Below are positions 1-9,030 of a stretch of DNA of 64,000 bases, piece by piece. The translations under genes and the position numbers were made by a program. Source of the DNA: Microbacterium sp. Au-Mic1 (GTDB lineage Bacteria > Actinomycetota > Actinomycetes > Actinomycetales > Microbacteriaceae); contig NZ_JAJTTF010000011.1 of NCBI RefSeq assembly GCF_021341785.1, forward strand, positions 1-64,000, written 5' to 3'. Under the pieces are notes generated by a model that saw only the letters and a program-made list of their open reading frames with translations, was not told the DNA's origin and did no database searches. Position 1 is the first letter of the stretch. Each line of letters starts with the position of its first letter.

Positions 1-364
1 CGCCGAGGGTCGGCACGTTGGCGCGCGCGCCCGTGGCCAGCACGAGCCGGTCCCAGCCGATCTCCTCCCCGTCGGAGGTGCGCACCACGCGCTCGGCGCG
101 GTCGACGGCGACCACCGTCTCGTCGAGCCTGATCCGCACTCCTGCCGCCCGGGCCGCGGCGGTGTCGGCGATCTCGAGGCGCTCGCGTGAGGTGGCGCCC
201 ACCGCATACTCGGCCAGCAGCACACGGTTGTACACGTCCTCGGCCTCCGCACCCAGCACCGTGAGCGACACCCGCCCCGCCGTCACCGCGGGCAGCAGCT
301 CCTCGACGAAGCGGGCGCCGACCGGTCCGTAACCGATCAGCACGATCCGCAGCGGGGTCGTCAT
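1..364 (-). CDS. FAD-dependent oxidoreductase, NirB/NasB-like, 3' end outside window
   Basis: The N-terminal 121 codons of a pyridine-nucleotide-disulfide-type FAD oxidoreductase are visible. It opens with a Rossmann motif (VLIGYGPVGARF, about residues 8-19), followed by segments typical of the FAD domain of NAD(P)H nitrite reductase large subunits (YNRVLLAEY, and LVLATGARANVPTLG at the edge). Its ATG overlaps the TGA of the upstream molybdenum reductase by four bases, so the two are translationally coupled. In this context it probably passes electrons from NAD(P)H to nitrate or nitrite reduction. The rest of the gene lies beyond base 1, so I cannot tell whether it is a full NirB with siroheme domains or a shorter electron-transfer subunit. 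Confidence 0.8.
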   Translation of the reverse strand, partial: MTTPLRIVLIGYGPVGARFVEELLPAVTAGRVSLTVLGAEAEDVYNRVLLAEYAVGATSRERLEIADTAAARAAGVRIRLDETVVAVDRAERVVRTSDGEEIGWDRLVLATGARANVPTLG

Positions 365-2574
365 GACCGCGCCCGCGCGGCGCCCGCGAGCACGGGTCCG
401 CTCCGCCGGTCCGCGGGCGCGACGACCACCAGCGTGCGCTTGAACTCCGGCATCCCCGAGATCGGATCCGTCACCGCGGCCGTCAGCAGGTTGGCGCATT
501 CCTCGTCCGCGAAGTGGAACGGCAGGAACACCGTGTCGAGGCGGATCCGCTCGGTCAGAAGGGCGTCGGCCACGACACGCCCTCGGCGATTTCGGACCAC
601 GACAGGATCCCCGTCCGCGACGCCGAGGCGCGCCGCCGTCGCGGGGTGCAGCTCCGCGCGGGAGCGCGGCTGCGCCTCGGTCAGCTCGCCGACCCGACGG
701 GTCTGCGCCCCGGACTGGTAGTGCTCGAGCAGGCGCCCGGTGATGAGCGTGAGCAGCATGGAATGGGCCCCCGCGCCCGTCGTCGCGCCGCCGAGCGGCT
801 CGTCGAGCGCCTCCGGCTCGTGTTCCCGCGGCTGCACCGGCACGAGCCGCGCCCGGCCGTCCGTGTGCGCGAACCGCTCGGCGAACAGCCGCGGCGTGCC
901 GTCGGAGCCCGCGGGGTACGGCCAGTGCGCGGCCACCCCCGCGGCGAGCTGGGCGTCGAGCAGCGCGTGGCTGAGCCCCGAGTAGTCCGCGATCCCACCG
1001 GCGGAGGCGCGGGCGAGCTCCGCGAACACGATCGCCGGATCCGTCGGCCACTCCGACGGCGCCTCCAGCCGGGCGGCGAGATCGGCGAGGATCTCCAGCT
1101 CGCTGCGCACCCCGGGCGGTGGCGTCAGGGCGCGGCGACGGCGGATCACCCGTCCCTCGAGCGTCGTGAGTGTGCCCTCCTCCTCGGCCCACTGCGTGAC
1201 CGGGAGCACGACGTCGGCGAGTGCGGCGGTCTCCGAGAGGACGAAGTCGCTCACGACGAGCAGATCGAGCGCGCGCAGCCCCGCCGTGACCGCGTGCGCG
1301 TCCGGTCCGGAGACGACCACGTTCGCGCCGTGCACGAGTAGGGCACGCACGCCCCCGGGCCGGCCGAGCATACCCAGCAGCTGCACGGCCGGAACTCCCG
1401 GCCCGGGCAGGCTGTCCGGATCCACACCCCAGACGGCCGCGACCGCCGCCCGGTCCGTGGGATCGGCGATCTTGCGGTAGCCCGGCAGCTGGTCGCTCTT
1501 CTGCCCGTGCTCCCGCCCGCCCTGGCCGTTGCCCTGGCCGGTGAGCGTGCCATAACCCGAGCCCGGCCGGCCCGGCAGCCCGAGTACGAGAGCGAGGTTG
1601 ATCGCCGCCGTGGCCGTGTCGGTGCCGTCGACGTGCTGCTCGACGCCCCGCCCGGTGAGGATGTAGGTGCCGCGGCCGCGCGCGAGCCGGTGTGCGGTCG
1701 CACGCAGCACGGCGACGGGGATCCCCGTCGCCGCCTGCACCCGTTCCGGCCACCACGGCGCGACACTGCGACGCAGGGCGTCGAGGCCGAGGGTGCGCTC
1801 ATCCAGGTAGTCGCGGTCGGCGAGTCCGTCCGCCAGCACGACATGGATGAGGCCGAGCAGCAGCACGAGGTCGGTGCCGGGCACGGGCTGCAGGTGCGAG
1901 CCTGCGCCGTCCGCGGTGAGCTCGGCGGTCTGCGAGCGGCGCGGATCCACGACGACCAGGCCGCCGGCGGCGCGGGCTCCCGCGAGGTGCGAGAGCAGGG
2001 GCGGCATGGTCGCCGCCACGTTGGAGCCCAGCAGCAGGATCGTGTCGGCGTCGTCCAGGTCGGAGACGGGGAAGGGCAGACCGCGGTCGATCCCGAAGGC
2101 GCGGTTCCCCGCCGCCGCGGCGGACGACATGCAGAACCGGCCGTTGTAGTCGATGCGCGAGGTGCCCAGCGCCACCCGGGCGAACTTGCCGAGCAGGTAT
2201 GCCTTCTCGTTCGTGAGCCCGCCGCCCCCGAACACCGCCACCGCGTCGGGTCCATCGGCCGCGCGGATCGCGCGCAACGACGACGCGATCCGGTCCAGCG
2301 CCACGTCCCAGCTCGCCGGGCGCAGGGCGCCGGCGTCGCGGATCAACGGGGTGGTGAGCCGTTCCGGGGAGGCGAGCAGGGCGGCCGAGGTCCACCCCTT
2401 CTTGCAGAGCCCGCCGCGGTTGGTCGGGAACGTGCGCCCCTCCACTCGCACCGGGGCTGAACCGGCCGGATCCGGGGTGAGCGTCATGGCGCACTGCAGC
2501 GCGCAGTACGGGCAGTGCGTGTCCGCCGCGGCCGAAGGGGCGGCGGTCGCCGAGCGCGGGGATCCGGTCGTCAT
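361..2574 (-). CDS. Assimilatory nitrate reductase catalytic subunit (molybdopterin oxidoreductase)
   Basis: The protein has 737 residues, the usual size of NasA/NasC/NarB-type nitrate reductases. Four cysteines for an N-terminal [4Fe-4S] cluster are present: C21, C24 and C28 in HCPYCALQC, and C57 in GGLCKKGW. The molybdopterin-binding body follows (GRFCMSSAAAAG, LLLGSNVAATMP, GQGNGQGGREHGQKSDQLPGYR), and the C-terminal dinucleotide-binding domain ends near GMPEFKRTLVVV. There is no Tat signal, so the enzyme is cytoplasmic. The frame stays open upstream, but I chose the ATG at 2574, ten bases after the transporter stop, because the extra residues are low-complexity and overlap that gene. It sits second in a transporter-reductase-flavoprotein operon and should reduce nitrate to nitrite for nitrogen supply. 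Confidence 0.9.
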   Translation of the reverse strand: MTTGSPRSATAAPSAAADTHCPYCALQCAMTLTPDPAGSAPVRVEGRTFPTNRGGLCKKGWTSAALLASPERLTTPLIRDAGALRPASWDVALDRIASSLRAIRAADGPDAVAVFGGGGLTNEKAYLLGKFARVALGTSRIDYNGRFCMSSAAAAGNRAFGIDRGLPFPVSDLDDADTILLLGSNVAATMPPLLSHLAGARAAGGLVVVDPRRSQTAELTADGAGSHLQPVPGTDLVLLLGLIHVVLADGLADRDYLDERTLGLDALRRSVAPWWPERVQAATGIPVAVLRATAHRLARGRGTYILTGRGVEQHVDGTDTATAAINLALVLGLPGRPGSGYGTLTGQGNGQGGREHGQKSDQLPGYRKIADPTDRAAVAAVWGVDPDSLPGPGVPAVQLLGMLGRPGGVRALLVHGANVVVSGPDAHAVTAGLRALDLLVVSDFVLSETAALADVVLPVTQWAEEEGTLTTLEGRVIRRRRALTPPPGVRSELEILADLAARLEAPSEWPTDPAIVFAELARASAGGIADYSGLSHALLDAQLAAGVAAHWPYPAGSDGTPRLFAERFAHTDGRARLVPVQPREHEPEALDEPLGGATTGAGAHSMLLTLITGRLLEHYQSGAQTRRVGELTEAQPRSRAELHPATAARLGVADGDPVVVRNRRGRVVADALLTERIRLDTVFLPFHFADEECANLLTAAVTDPISGMPEFKRTLVVVAPADRRSGPVLAGAARARS

Positions 2575-2584
2575 CGCCGTCGCC

Positions 2585-3991
2585 TCAGATCCGCGCCCCG
2601 CGACGGCGCCCGCGCAGCAGCACGGCGGTCGTGACCCCGCACAGCACCACGTAGACGACCACGAACCAGCCGAGACCGGCGGCGTAGCCTCCGGTGGCCG
2701 CCTTGGACAGCCCGAGCGCCTGCGGGATGAGGAAGCCGCCGTAGGCGCCCAGCGCGGAGACGATCCCCAGCGCGGCGGCCGCGGCGCGCTGGGTGGCAGC
2801 GTCGCCGGACGAGGAGTGGCCGTCCACACCGGACCGCAGCGCGAACAGAGTCGGGATCATCCGGTACGTCGCACCGTTACCGGCGCCGCTCGCGACGAAC
2901 AGAAGCAGGAAGAAGCCGAGGAACAGCCAGAAGGAGTGCAGCGGCAGGGTGAGCACCACGGCGAGGGCGCCGAGCGCCATGACCGCGAAGGCGGCGATCG
3001 TCACGGCGCTGCCGCCGAACCGGTCGGCCAGCCGTCCGCCGAAGGGGCGTGCGAGCGACCCGACCAGCGCTCCGACGAACGCGAGCGACAGCATCGCGCC
3101 GCCGACCGGGAAGGCGGTGAAGGCGGGGAACTGATCGGCGATGAGCTTGGGGAACACGGCGGAGAAGCCGATGAAGGATCCGAACGTGCCGATGTACAGC
3201 AGCGCCATGAGCCACAGCTCGGGATAGCGCAGCGCGGCCAGAGACGCCGAGATGTCGGCGCGGGCGCTCGTGAGGTTGTCCATTCGGCGCCAGGCGCCGA
3301 GGGCCGCGATCAGGATGAGCGGCACCCAGATGAGACCCGCGAGCGGCAGATGCAGGGTGGCACCGGCTCCCAGGGTGATCACGATCGGCACGACGAACTG
3401 GGCGACGGCGGCGCCGAGGTTCCCGCCGGCGGCGTTGAGCCCGAGGGCCCAGCCCTTCTGCCGCTGCGGGTAGAAGGAGGTGATGTTCGCCATCGAGCTC
3501 GCGAAGTTGCCTCCGCCGAGGCCCGCGAGCGCCGCGACGGTGAGCATCACCGGGAACGGCGTGCCGGGGTTCGACACGCACAGCGCGAGCCCGAGCGCGG
3601 GGATCAGCAGCAGCAGCGCCGACACCACTGTCCAGTTGCGTCCACCGAAGCGCGGCACCATGAACGTGTACGGGAAGCGCAGGGTCGCTCCGACCAGGCT
3701 CGGGATCGAGATCAGCCAGAACGTCTCGGAGACGGTGAAGTGGAATCCTGCCGCCGGCAGCGCCACGACCACGATCGACCAGAGCTGCCAGACGACGAAG
3801 CCGAGGAACTCGGCGAAGATCGACCAGCGCAGGTTGCGCCGCGCGATCGCAGAGCCCCTGGTGCGCCACTGATCGGGGTCCTCGGCGTTCCATCCGGAGA
3901 TCCAGCGTCCCGGCAGGAAGCCGAGCGCGGAGCCGGTCGCTGGCCTCTCCGCGGTGGGCGTGGTGGTGCTGTTCGTGGCGATGCCGGTCAT
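2585..3991 (-). CDS. Nitrate/nitrite MFS transporter, NarK/NasA family
   Basis: This 468-residue major facilitator protein has about twelve hydrophobic segments and both nitrate-porter signatures: GLGGGNFASSMANITSFYP near residue 165, and GWALGLNAAGGNLGAA just after it. The conserved arginine in the TM2 region (ATLRFPYTF) is present. A GGGAGG ribosome site lies six bases before the ATG at 3991. It is the first gene of the nitrate operon, so uptake is encoded ahead of reduction. The stop is ten bases from the reductase start. It most likely imports nitrate (proton symport or nitrite antiport), and sequence alone does not separate these modes. Confidence 0.92.
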   Translation of the reverse strand: MTGIATNSTTTPTAERPATGSALGFLPGRWISGWNAEDPDQWRTRGSAIARRNLRWSIFAEFLGFVVWQLWSIVVVALPAAGFHFTVSETFWLISIPSLVGATLRFPYTFMVPRFGGRNWTVVSALLLLIPALGLALCVSNPGTPFPVMLTVAALAGLGGGNFASSMANITSFYPQRQKGWALGLNAAGGNLGAAVAQFVVPIVITLGAGATLHLPLAGLIWVPLILIAALGAWRRMDNLTSARADISASLAALRYPELWLMALLYIGTFGSFIGFSAVFPKLIADQFPAFTAFPVGGAMLSLAFVGALVGSLARPFGGRLADRFGGSAVTIAAFAVMALGALAVVLTLPLHSFWLFLGFFLLLFVASGAGNGATYRMIPTLFALRSGVDGHSSSGDAATQRAAAAALGIVSALGAYGGFLIPQALGLSKAATGGYAAGLGWFVVVYVVLCGVTTAVLLRGRRRGARI

Positions 3992-4286
3992 GCGGACCTC
4001 CCAGGAGTGCGTGTGCGATCACGCTAGGAAGTCCGTGTTTCCGGCTGTCGCGCGCGCCGTAACGACTGCATGTCGAAGTCCTCTCCGGCCAGGAGCGGTG
4101 CTGTGAGGTGCCGCGCCGACGACACGCGGTGCGAGGTGCGGCGGACGAAACGGATCCCTCCCCTGCACGCAACGGCCTCGAAACACCGGTGTGCGACGCT
4201 CAGGGGAACGGAGCCTCTTCGAGCCGACGTCGCGATGGCGGGATCCCCGGTTCCCGGCTCCATCCGTCTGCCGGAGAGGACTGCTC
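3992..4286. promoter_or_regulatory. Divergent intergenic region between nitrate operon and antiporter
   Basis: This 295-base gap between divergent genes holds no credible gene. On the minus strand, GTTAC (4063-4059) and GAAAC (4041-4037) start exactly 22 bases apart. That matches the 11-base periodicity of actinobacterial GlnR half-sites, which would suit nitrogen control of the nitrate operon, but the middle half-site is degenerate. On the plus strand a GGAGAGGA ribosome site at 4272-4279 serves the antiporter. I see no convincing -35/-10 pair for either gene. Confidence 0.3.
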
Positions 4287-5858
4287 ATGGATCCGCTCAT
4301 CACCTTCGTCCTGGTCGGCTCCCTCGTGGTGGGGGCGTCCTGGCTCGCCCCGAGACTGCGCGTTCCCGCCCCGCTGCTGCAGCTGCTCCTCGGACTTCTC
4401 GTCGGGTTCATCCCGGCGGTGCGCGACATCCACCTCCCGTCCGATGCGGTGCTCGTGCTGTTCCTGCCGGCGCTGCTGTTCTGGGAGGCGCTGATGACGC
4501 CGCTGCGCGAGGTCCGCCGCGATCTGCGGGTCATCCTGCTGCTGAGCACCCTGCTTGTGGTCGCGACGACGTTCGGCACGGCGGGCATCGGCGTCGCCTT
4601 CGGATGGGGGTGGCTGCCCGCTCTCGTCCTCGGCGCCGCGCTCGCGCCCACCGACGCCACCGCCGTGGGAGCCCTCGCCCGCGCGCTCCCGCACCGCAAC
4701 GTCGTCCAGCTCCGGGCCGAGAGCCTGGTCAACGACGGCACGGCCCTGGTCGTCTACACGATCGTGATCGGGCTGGCGGCGAGCGGCGCGCACTACTCCG
4801 GCTGGGACGTCACGGGCCTCGTCGTCCTCGCCTACGGCGGTGGCGCCGCCATCGGCCTGCTCGCCGGTCTTCTGGGAACAGTGGTGCTCCGCCGCCTCCA
4901 GGATCCGCTCCTGCACAACGCCGCGCTGGTGCTCGTGCCCTTCGCCGCGTTCCTCGCCGCCGAGCAGATCCACGCCTCGGGCGTCATCGCCGTGGTCATC
5001 GCGGGGCTGTACCTGAGCCGCACGGGACCGCGCTCCGGCACCCCGCAGTCCCGGCAGCAGCGGGACGGCTTCTGGACGCTCGCGACCACGACGCTGAACG
5101 GCGCCCTGTTCGTGCTGATCGGGATCGAGGCGCAGTCGGCGATGCGCGCGGTGTCGCTGCAGAGCATCCCGATGCTGCTCGGGTTGTGCGTGCTGATCTG
5201 GATCGCGATCCTGCTCATCCGCTTCGCGTTCCAGATGGTCACGACCTGGACGATACGGCTCGTCGACCGCAGCGCCGCCCAGCGGAGCAAGCGGATGACG
5301 CATCGCGCCAGAGTCGTCTCGACCGTCGCGGGGTTCCGCGGCGCGATCTCCCTGGCCGTCGCGCTGGCCGTGCCCGCGGCGATGCCCGGTCGCGCCGAGA
5401 TCATCTTCGTCGCAACCGGGGTCGTCGTCCTCACGATCCTCGCCCAGGGGATGCTCCTGCCCGTCGTGATCCGCTGGGCGCGCCTCGAGCCCGACTCGAT
5501 GGTGTCGGCCGAGTTCACCCACGCGCATCGCGCCGCCCTACGCTCGGCGATCCGGGCGACCCCCTCTCTCGCCGAGGGGATCGATGCCCCGGACCACGTG
5601 CGGGAGCGGGTCGTGAACGAGTACCGCGAACGGCTCGAGCGGATCGACTCCTCACCGCAGCCGGGACGACGCACCCGACGCGACCTGGATCACGACTACG
5701 CCGCGCTCAGCCTCGCCCTGGTGGACCACACCCGCGATGTCGTGATCCGCCTCCGCAACGACGGTGCGATCAGCGACGCCACCCTGCACCGGCTGCAGAC
5801 GCGGCTCGACCGCGACGCCCTGCACCTCACCCCAGCGTCGGCGGAGCGGCACGACTGA
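4287..5858 (+). CDS. Na+/H+ antiporter, CPA1 (NhaP-like) family
   Basis: This is a 523-residue membrane protein with ten to twelve hydrophobic segments in the first 420 residues and a hydrophilic, charged C-terminal tail of about 100 residues (from about TRVEPDS-type sequence to RHD). CPA1 hallmarks are visible: APTDATAV (residues 120-127), the ion-binding ESLVNDGTALVV with N149-D150, and a conserved arginine in GFRGAISLAVALAVP. It exchanges cytoplasmic Na+ (or K+) for protons and supports pH and salt homeostasis. I chose the ATG at 4287 because GGAGAGGA lies eight bases upstream; the frame is open further upstream but not protein-like. It is transcribed alone, and a hairpin at 5869-5905 follows. 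Confidence 0.9.
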   Translation: MDPLITFVLVGSLVVGASWLAPRLRVPAPLLQLLLGLLVGFIPAVRDIHLPSDAVLVLFLPALLFWEALMTPLREVRRDLRVILLLSTLLVVATTFGTAGIGVAFGWGWLPALVLGAALAPTDATAVGALARALPHRNVVQLRAESLVNDGTALVVYTIVIGLAASGAHYSGWDVTGLVVLAYGGGAAIGLLAGLLGTVVLRRLQDPLLHNAALVLVPFAAFLAAEQIHASGVIAVVIAGLYLSRTGPRSGTPQSRQQRDGFWTLATTTLNGALFVLIGIEAQSAMRAVSLQSIPMLLGLCVLIWIAILLIRFAFQMVTTWTIRLVDRSAAQRSKRMTHRARVVSTVAGFRGAISLAVALAVPAAMPGRAEIIFVATGVVVLTILAQGMLLPVVIRWARLEPDSMVSAEFTHAHRAALRSAIRATPSLAEGIDAPDHVRERVVNEYRERLERIDSSPQPGRRTRRDLDHDYAALSLALVDHTRDVVIRLRNDGAISDATLHRLQTRLDRDALHLTPASAERHD

Positions 5859-5868
5859 CCACCTGGTG

Positions 5869-5905
5869 TCCTCCGCGACGCACCGGATCGGCGCGCCGCG
5901 GAGGA
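5869..5905. terminator. Bidirectional hairpin between convergent genes
   Basis: TCCTCCGCG (5869-5877) pairs perfectly with CGCGGAGGA (5897-5905) around a 19-base loop. It sits exactly in the 50-base gap between the antiporter stop and the convergent fructokinase stop. There is no strong U-tract, as is usual for high-GC actinobacteria. It probably works as a shared terminator or mRNA 3' end. Confidence 0.55.
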
Positions 5906-5908
5906 GGA

Positions 5909-6841
5909 TCAGGCAGCCGTCAGGGCGCTCGCGAGTTCCACGGCGGTCGGCGGCATCGCGCCGGCTCGGGCCACGGTGAGACTCGAGGAGGAGGAGGCGA
6001 TGCGGCCGATCTCGGCGAGCTGTTGAACCGTCAGCGTGCCCGAAAGGGCGGCGTCGATGCCGACGCGCTCGACGATCGCGGCGATCAGGCCGGACATGTA
6101 CGAGTCCCCGGCGCCGATCGTGTCCACGGCGTTCGTCGCCCGCACGGGCACCCCGACCCGGTGGGTCGCGGTGTGCAGCTCGCTCCCGGCGGCGCCGTGG
6201 GTGACCGCGACGAGCCGCGCGCCGGCCGCCAGCAGCCGCCGGGCCGCGGTCCCGGCCTCACCCGGGTACAGCCATTCGGCGTCCTCGTCGCTGAGCTTGA
6301 CCACGGCGGCGCGCGCGGCGTAGCGCTCCACGAGCGCCCGACTCTCGGCCTGCGGCGGCATGAGTGCGGGACGCACGTTGGGGTCGAACGTCACCAGCAC
6401 GCCTTCGTCCAGCGACTCCACAAGGGCGAGCACGCCCTCCGCTCCGGGCGCGCGGAGGGCGCCGATCGACCCGACGTGCACCACGGACGCGTCGCCGACG
6501 GTCGGCGGGTGTCGCAGGGTCCAGTCGATGTCGAAGTCGTACACGGCGGATCCGTCGGCCTGGATCCGCGCCCGCGCGGTCGCCGTGCGCCGGGCACCGC
6601 CGGCTGTGCGGACCACGGCGACCCCGGCGCCGGCGAGATGCGCCGTGATCGCCGCGCCGTCCGCGTCGTCGCCGTACTCGGTCGCGAACACCGTCGGGAT
6701 GCCGAGCCTGCCGAGACCGAAAGCGACGTTGAGCGGACTTCCGCCGACGTGGCGAAGAGGCCCGGATCCGTCCCCGCGATCCACGATGTCTATCAGCGCC
6801 TCGCCGATCACGAGCGCGGGCGAGCGCGGGCTCTCACTCAT
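5909..6841 (-). CDS. PfkB-family carbohydrate kinase, probable fructokinase
   Basis: The protein has 310 residues, typical of ribokinase/fructokinase. The N-terminal GEALIDIV (13-20) and the substrate segment HVGGSPLNVAFGLGRLG (31-47) match PfkB signature 1. The C-terminal NAVDTIGAGDSY (237-248) is signature 2, with catalytic D246 and the GAGD anion hole. It phosphorylates a sugar with ATP, and the neighbouring FrcBCA-like importer and secreted GH32 enzyme make fructose the best guess. Its ATG overlaps the TGA of the preceding small gene (ATGA). It is the last gene of the ABC operon, so imported sugar would be trapped as the phosphate ester. Confidence 0.88.
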   Translation of the reverse strand: MSESPRSPALVIGEALIDIVDRGDGSGPLRHVGGSPLNVAFGLGRLGIPTVFATEYGDDADGAAITAHLAGAGVAVVRTAGGARRTATARARIQADGSAVYDFDIDWTLRHPPTVGDASVVHVGSIGALRAPGAEGVLALVESLDEGVLVTFDPNVRPALMPPQAESRALVERYAARAAVVKLSDEDAEWLYPGEAGTAARRLLAAGARLVAVTHGAAGSELHTATHRVGVPVRATNAVDTIGAGDSYMSGLIAAIVERVGIDAALSGTLTVQQLAEIGRIASSSSSLTVARAGAMPPTAVELASALTAA

Positions 6842-7137
6842 GCGGGGATCGTCTCCAGCCAGGTGAGGGCCGAGCCGCCGCCGACGACGAGTGGAGCGAG
6901 CGCCTCGTTGAACGCCGCGCAGTACGCCGCAGTGACATGCGCCTGGAAAGACGCCTCGTCCACGTACTCCTCGTACACGAAGAAGCGGTCGCGATCCTCC
7001 CGCAGTCGGTGCGCGTCGAAGCGCAGGTTACCCGGCTCGGCCGCCACGCTCCGACGGTACCCGGCGACGAGGGTCGCGACCGCGTCCCCTGCTCCGGGCA
7101 CCGCCTGGAACTCGGCGTAGAGATGTGTCGAGGTCAC
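6838..7137 (-). CDS. Small antibiotic-biosynthesis-monooxygenase-fold (ABM) protein
   Basis: This 99-residue protein has the dimeric alpha-beta barrel pattern of the ABM/quinol-monooxygenase family: an N-terminal strand (HLYAEFQAVPG), a helix with the GYRRSVAAEPGNLRFDAHRL stretch, and the conserved FFVYEEYVDEASFQAHV. It is coupled by ATGA overlap to the kinase, and its own start at 7137 overlaps the stop of the ATPase gene. Homologues of this size often accompany sugar operons, but their role is not settled. Detoxification of reactive by-products or aldose handling are both possible. The family call is firm and the function is open. Confidence 0.8.
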   Translation of the reverse strand: MTSTHLYAEFQAVPGAGDAVATLVAGYRRSVAAEPGNLRFDAHRLREDRDRFFVYEEYVDEASFQAHVTAAYCAAFNEALAPLVVGGGSALTWLETIPA

Positions 7138-7916
7138 AGCGTCTGCGCACCCGTCATGATCGCCACGGCTTCGCCCATGGTGTGCGACTGCGGCGTGATG
7201 GTGCCGGCGCGCTTGCCGAGGCGCTGGATGTGGATCCGGTCCGCGACCTCGAACACGTGCGGCATGTTGTGGCTGATCAGGATCACCGGCACGCCGGTGT
7301 CGCGCAGGCGCTTGATGAGCTCGAGCACCTGGTTGCCCTCGCGCACGCCCAGCGCCGCGGTCGGCTCGTCGAGGACCACGACCTTGGACCCGAAGGCCGC
7401 GGCGCGCGCCACGGCGACGGCCTGACGCTGACCGCCGGAGAGGTTCTCGATCGGCACCGTCACGTCCTGCAGTGTGGAGATGCCCAGTCGCGTGAGCTCG
7501 TCACGGGCGTTCTTGCGCATCGCCTTGGTGTCGAGCATGCGCAGCGTGGATCCGAGGAAACCCGGGCGGCGCAGCTCCCGGCCGAGATACATGTTGCTGG
7601 CGACGTCGAGTGCCGGCGAGACGGCGAGCGACTGGTACACCGTCTCGATCCCCGAGTCGCGGGCGTCCTGCGGGCGGCGGAAGTGCACCGGCTTGCCGTC
7701 GAGCAGGAGCTCGCCGCCGTCCGGGATCTCCGCGCCGGTCAGGCACTTGATGAGCGTGGTCTTGCCGGCGCCGTTGTCACCGATGATGGCGAGCACCTCA
7801 CCGGCGTACAGGTCGAGGCTGACGCCGTCGAGGCCGACGACATGACCGTACGTCTTGACGAGCCGCTTCGCCGACAGCACCGGCGTGCGGGTTTCCGTGG
7901 TGGCTGCGGCGTTCAC
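7134..7916 (-). CDS. Sugar ABC transporter ATP-binding protein (FrcA-like, single domain)
   Basis: This 260-residue ATPase has Walker A GDNGAGKTT (46-54), signature LSGGQRQAVAVARA and Walker B VVVLDEPTAALG. It is a single nucleotide-binding domain, as in fructose-type FrcA, not the doubled RbsA/XylG form. The GTG at 7916 overlaps the permease TGA (GTGA), which fixes the start; the longer open frame upstream is arginine-rich antisense-like sequence. It powers import with the adjacent permease and binding protein. Gene order (binding protein, permease, ATPase, ABM protein, kinase) is that of a fructose uptake operon. Confidence 0.9.
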   Translation of the reverse strand: MNAAATTETRTPVLSAKRLVKTYGHVVGLDGVSLDLYAGEVLAIIGDNGAGKTTLIKCLTGAEIPDGGELLLDGKPVHFRRPQDARDSGIETVYQSLAVSPALDVASNMYLGRELRRPGFLGSTLRMLDTKAMRKNARDELTRLGISTLQDVTVPIENLSGGQRQAVAVARAAAFGSKVVVLDEPTAALGVREGNQVLELIKRLRDTGVPVILISHNMPHVFEVADRIHIQRLGKRAGTITPQSHTMGEAVAIMTGAQTL

Positions 7917-8962
7917 TTGCGCACCTTCCGAATCCACTGATCGATGGAGACCGCGACGATCACGAGGATGCCGACGGCGAGGGTCTGGTAGAGCACGTCG
8001 AGACCGGCGAGGGCGAGACCGTTGCGGAACACGCCGACGATGAGCGCACCGAGCAGGGTGCCCCACACGTTGCCGCGACCGCCGAAGAGGCTGGTCCCGC
8101 CGATGACGACGGCGGTGATGGCGTTCAGGTTGGCGTCGACGGCGGCGTTCGGGCTGGACCCGAAGTCGCGGCCGATCTGGATCCAGGCGGCGAGCGCCAC
8201 GATCGCTCCCGCGACCACGTACACGCTGAGCAGCACGCGGTTCACCCGGATGCCGCTGAGTCGGGCGGCCTCGGGGTCATCGCCGACCGCGTAGACGTGG
8301 CGCCCCCAGGCGGTGCGGCCGAGCGCGAAGGCGACGACGACGTAAAGCAGGATCATCATGAGCACGCCGTACGTGACATCGACGCCGAGGTGGAACGTGG
8401 ATCCGGTCCAGGTGATGATGTCGGGCAGCTTGTTGCCCTGCACGGTCGCGCCGTTCGAGAGCAGCAGCGTGAGGGCGGTGAAGATGCTCAGCGTGCCGAG
8501 CGTGACGATGAACGGCGGCAGGTTGAGGCGGGTGACCAGGAAGCCGTTGACGACGCCGGTGAGCACGCCGGCGATCAGACCGATGACGAGGGCGAGGATC
8601 CCGGGCAGTCCGAGCCCTGCGGCGGCGTTGCCGATCACGACCGAACTGAGCACCATGGCCGCGCCGACCGAGAGGTCGATGCCGGCGGTGAGGATGACGA
8701 GCGTCTGCGCGACGCCGAGCGTGCCGATGACGGCGACCTGCTGGGTGACCAGGGACAGGTTGTTCGGGGCCAGGAACCGCGGGTTGATCACGCCGAAGAT
8801 GATGATCGCCACGACGAGCACGATGGCGGGGCTGATGGCCGGGTACCGGTACAGGATCGCGCGGATCCGCTGCACCGGCGTCTGGCGGGCGAGGAACTCG
8901 TCGGCGAGATGCAGCGCCGAGGTCGGCGGCCCCGCCTCGGGCGTGGTGGTGGTGTCTGACAT
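7913..8962 (-). CDS. Sugar ABC transporter permease (FrcC/RbsC-like)
   Basis: This 349-residue inner-membrane permease of the BPD_transp_2 family has eight to ten hydrophobic segments. It shows the family pattern TLGVAQTLVILTAGIDLSVGA near residue 85 and GGTSLFGGRGNVWGTLLGA near residue 290, which contacts the ATPase. I chose the ATG at 8962 (MSDTTTTPEAG), since the frame extends upstream only as unstructured sequence over the binding-protein gene. GGGAAAG lies just ahead of it. It forms the channel for the sugar delivered by the 9031-10134 binding protein. Confidence 0.9.
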   Translation of the reverse strand: MSDTTTTPEAGPPTSALHLADEFLARQTPVQRIRAILYRYPAISPAIVLVVAIIIFGVINPRFLAPNNLSLVTQQVAVIGTLGVAQTLVILTAGIDLSVGAAMVLSSVVIGNAAAGLGLPGILALVIGLIAGVLTGVVNGFLVTRLNLPPFIVTLGTLSIFTALTLLLSNGATVQGNKLPDIITWTGSTFHLGVDVTYGVLMMILLYVVVAFALGRTAWGRHVYAVGDDPEAARLSGIRVNRVLLSVYVVAGAIVALAAWIQIGRDFGSSPNAAVDANLNAITAVVIGGTSLFGGRGNVWGTLLGALIVGVFRNGLALAGLDVLYQTLAVGILVIVAVSIDQWIRKVRK

Positions 8963-9030
8963 GGTGACTTTCCCGTTCGGAGAGGAGGTGGGGAGAGGGG
9001 CGCCGGCGACTCCGCCGGCGCCCCGGTAGA

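Noticed and set aside
4070..7120. Very long open frames opposite or across real genes, also near 10943-14137 and 46746-49757
   Set aside because: They are arginine, proline and alanine-rich translations of high-GC genes in other frames, with no domain, start or ribosome site.
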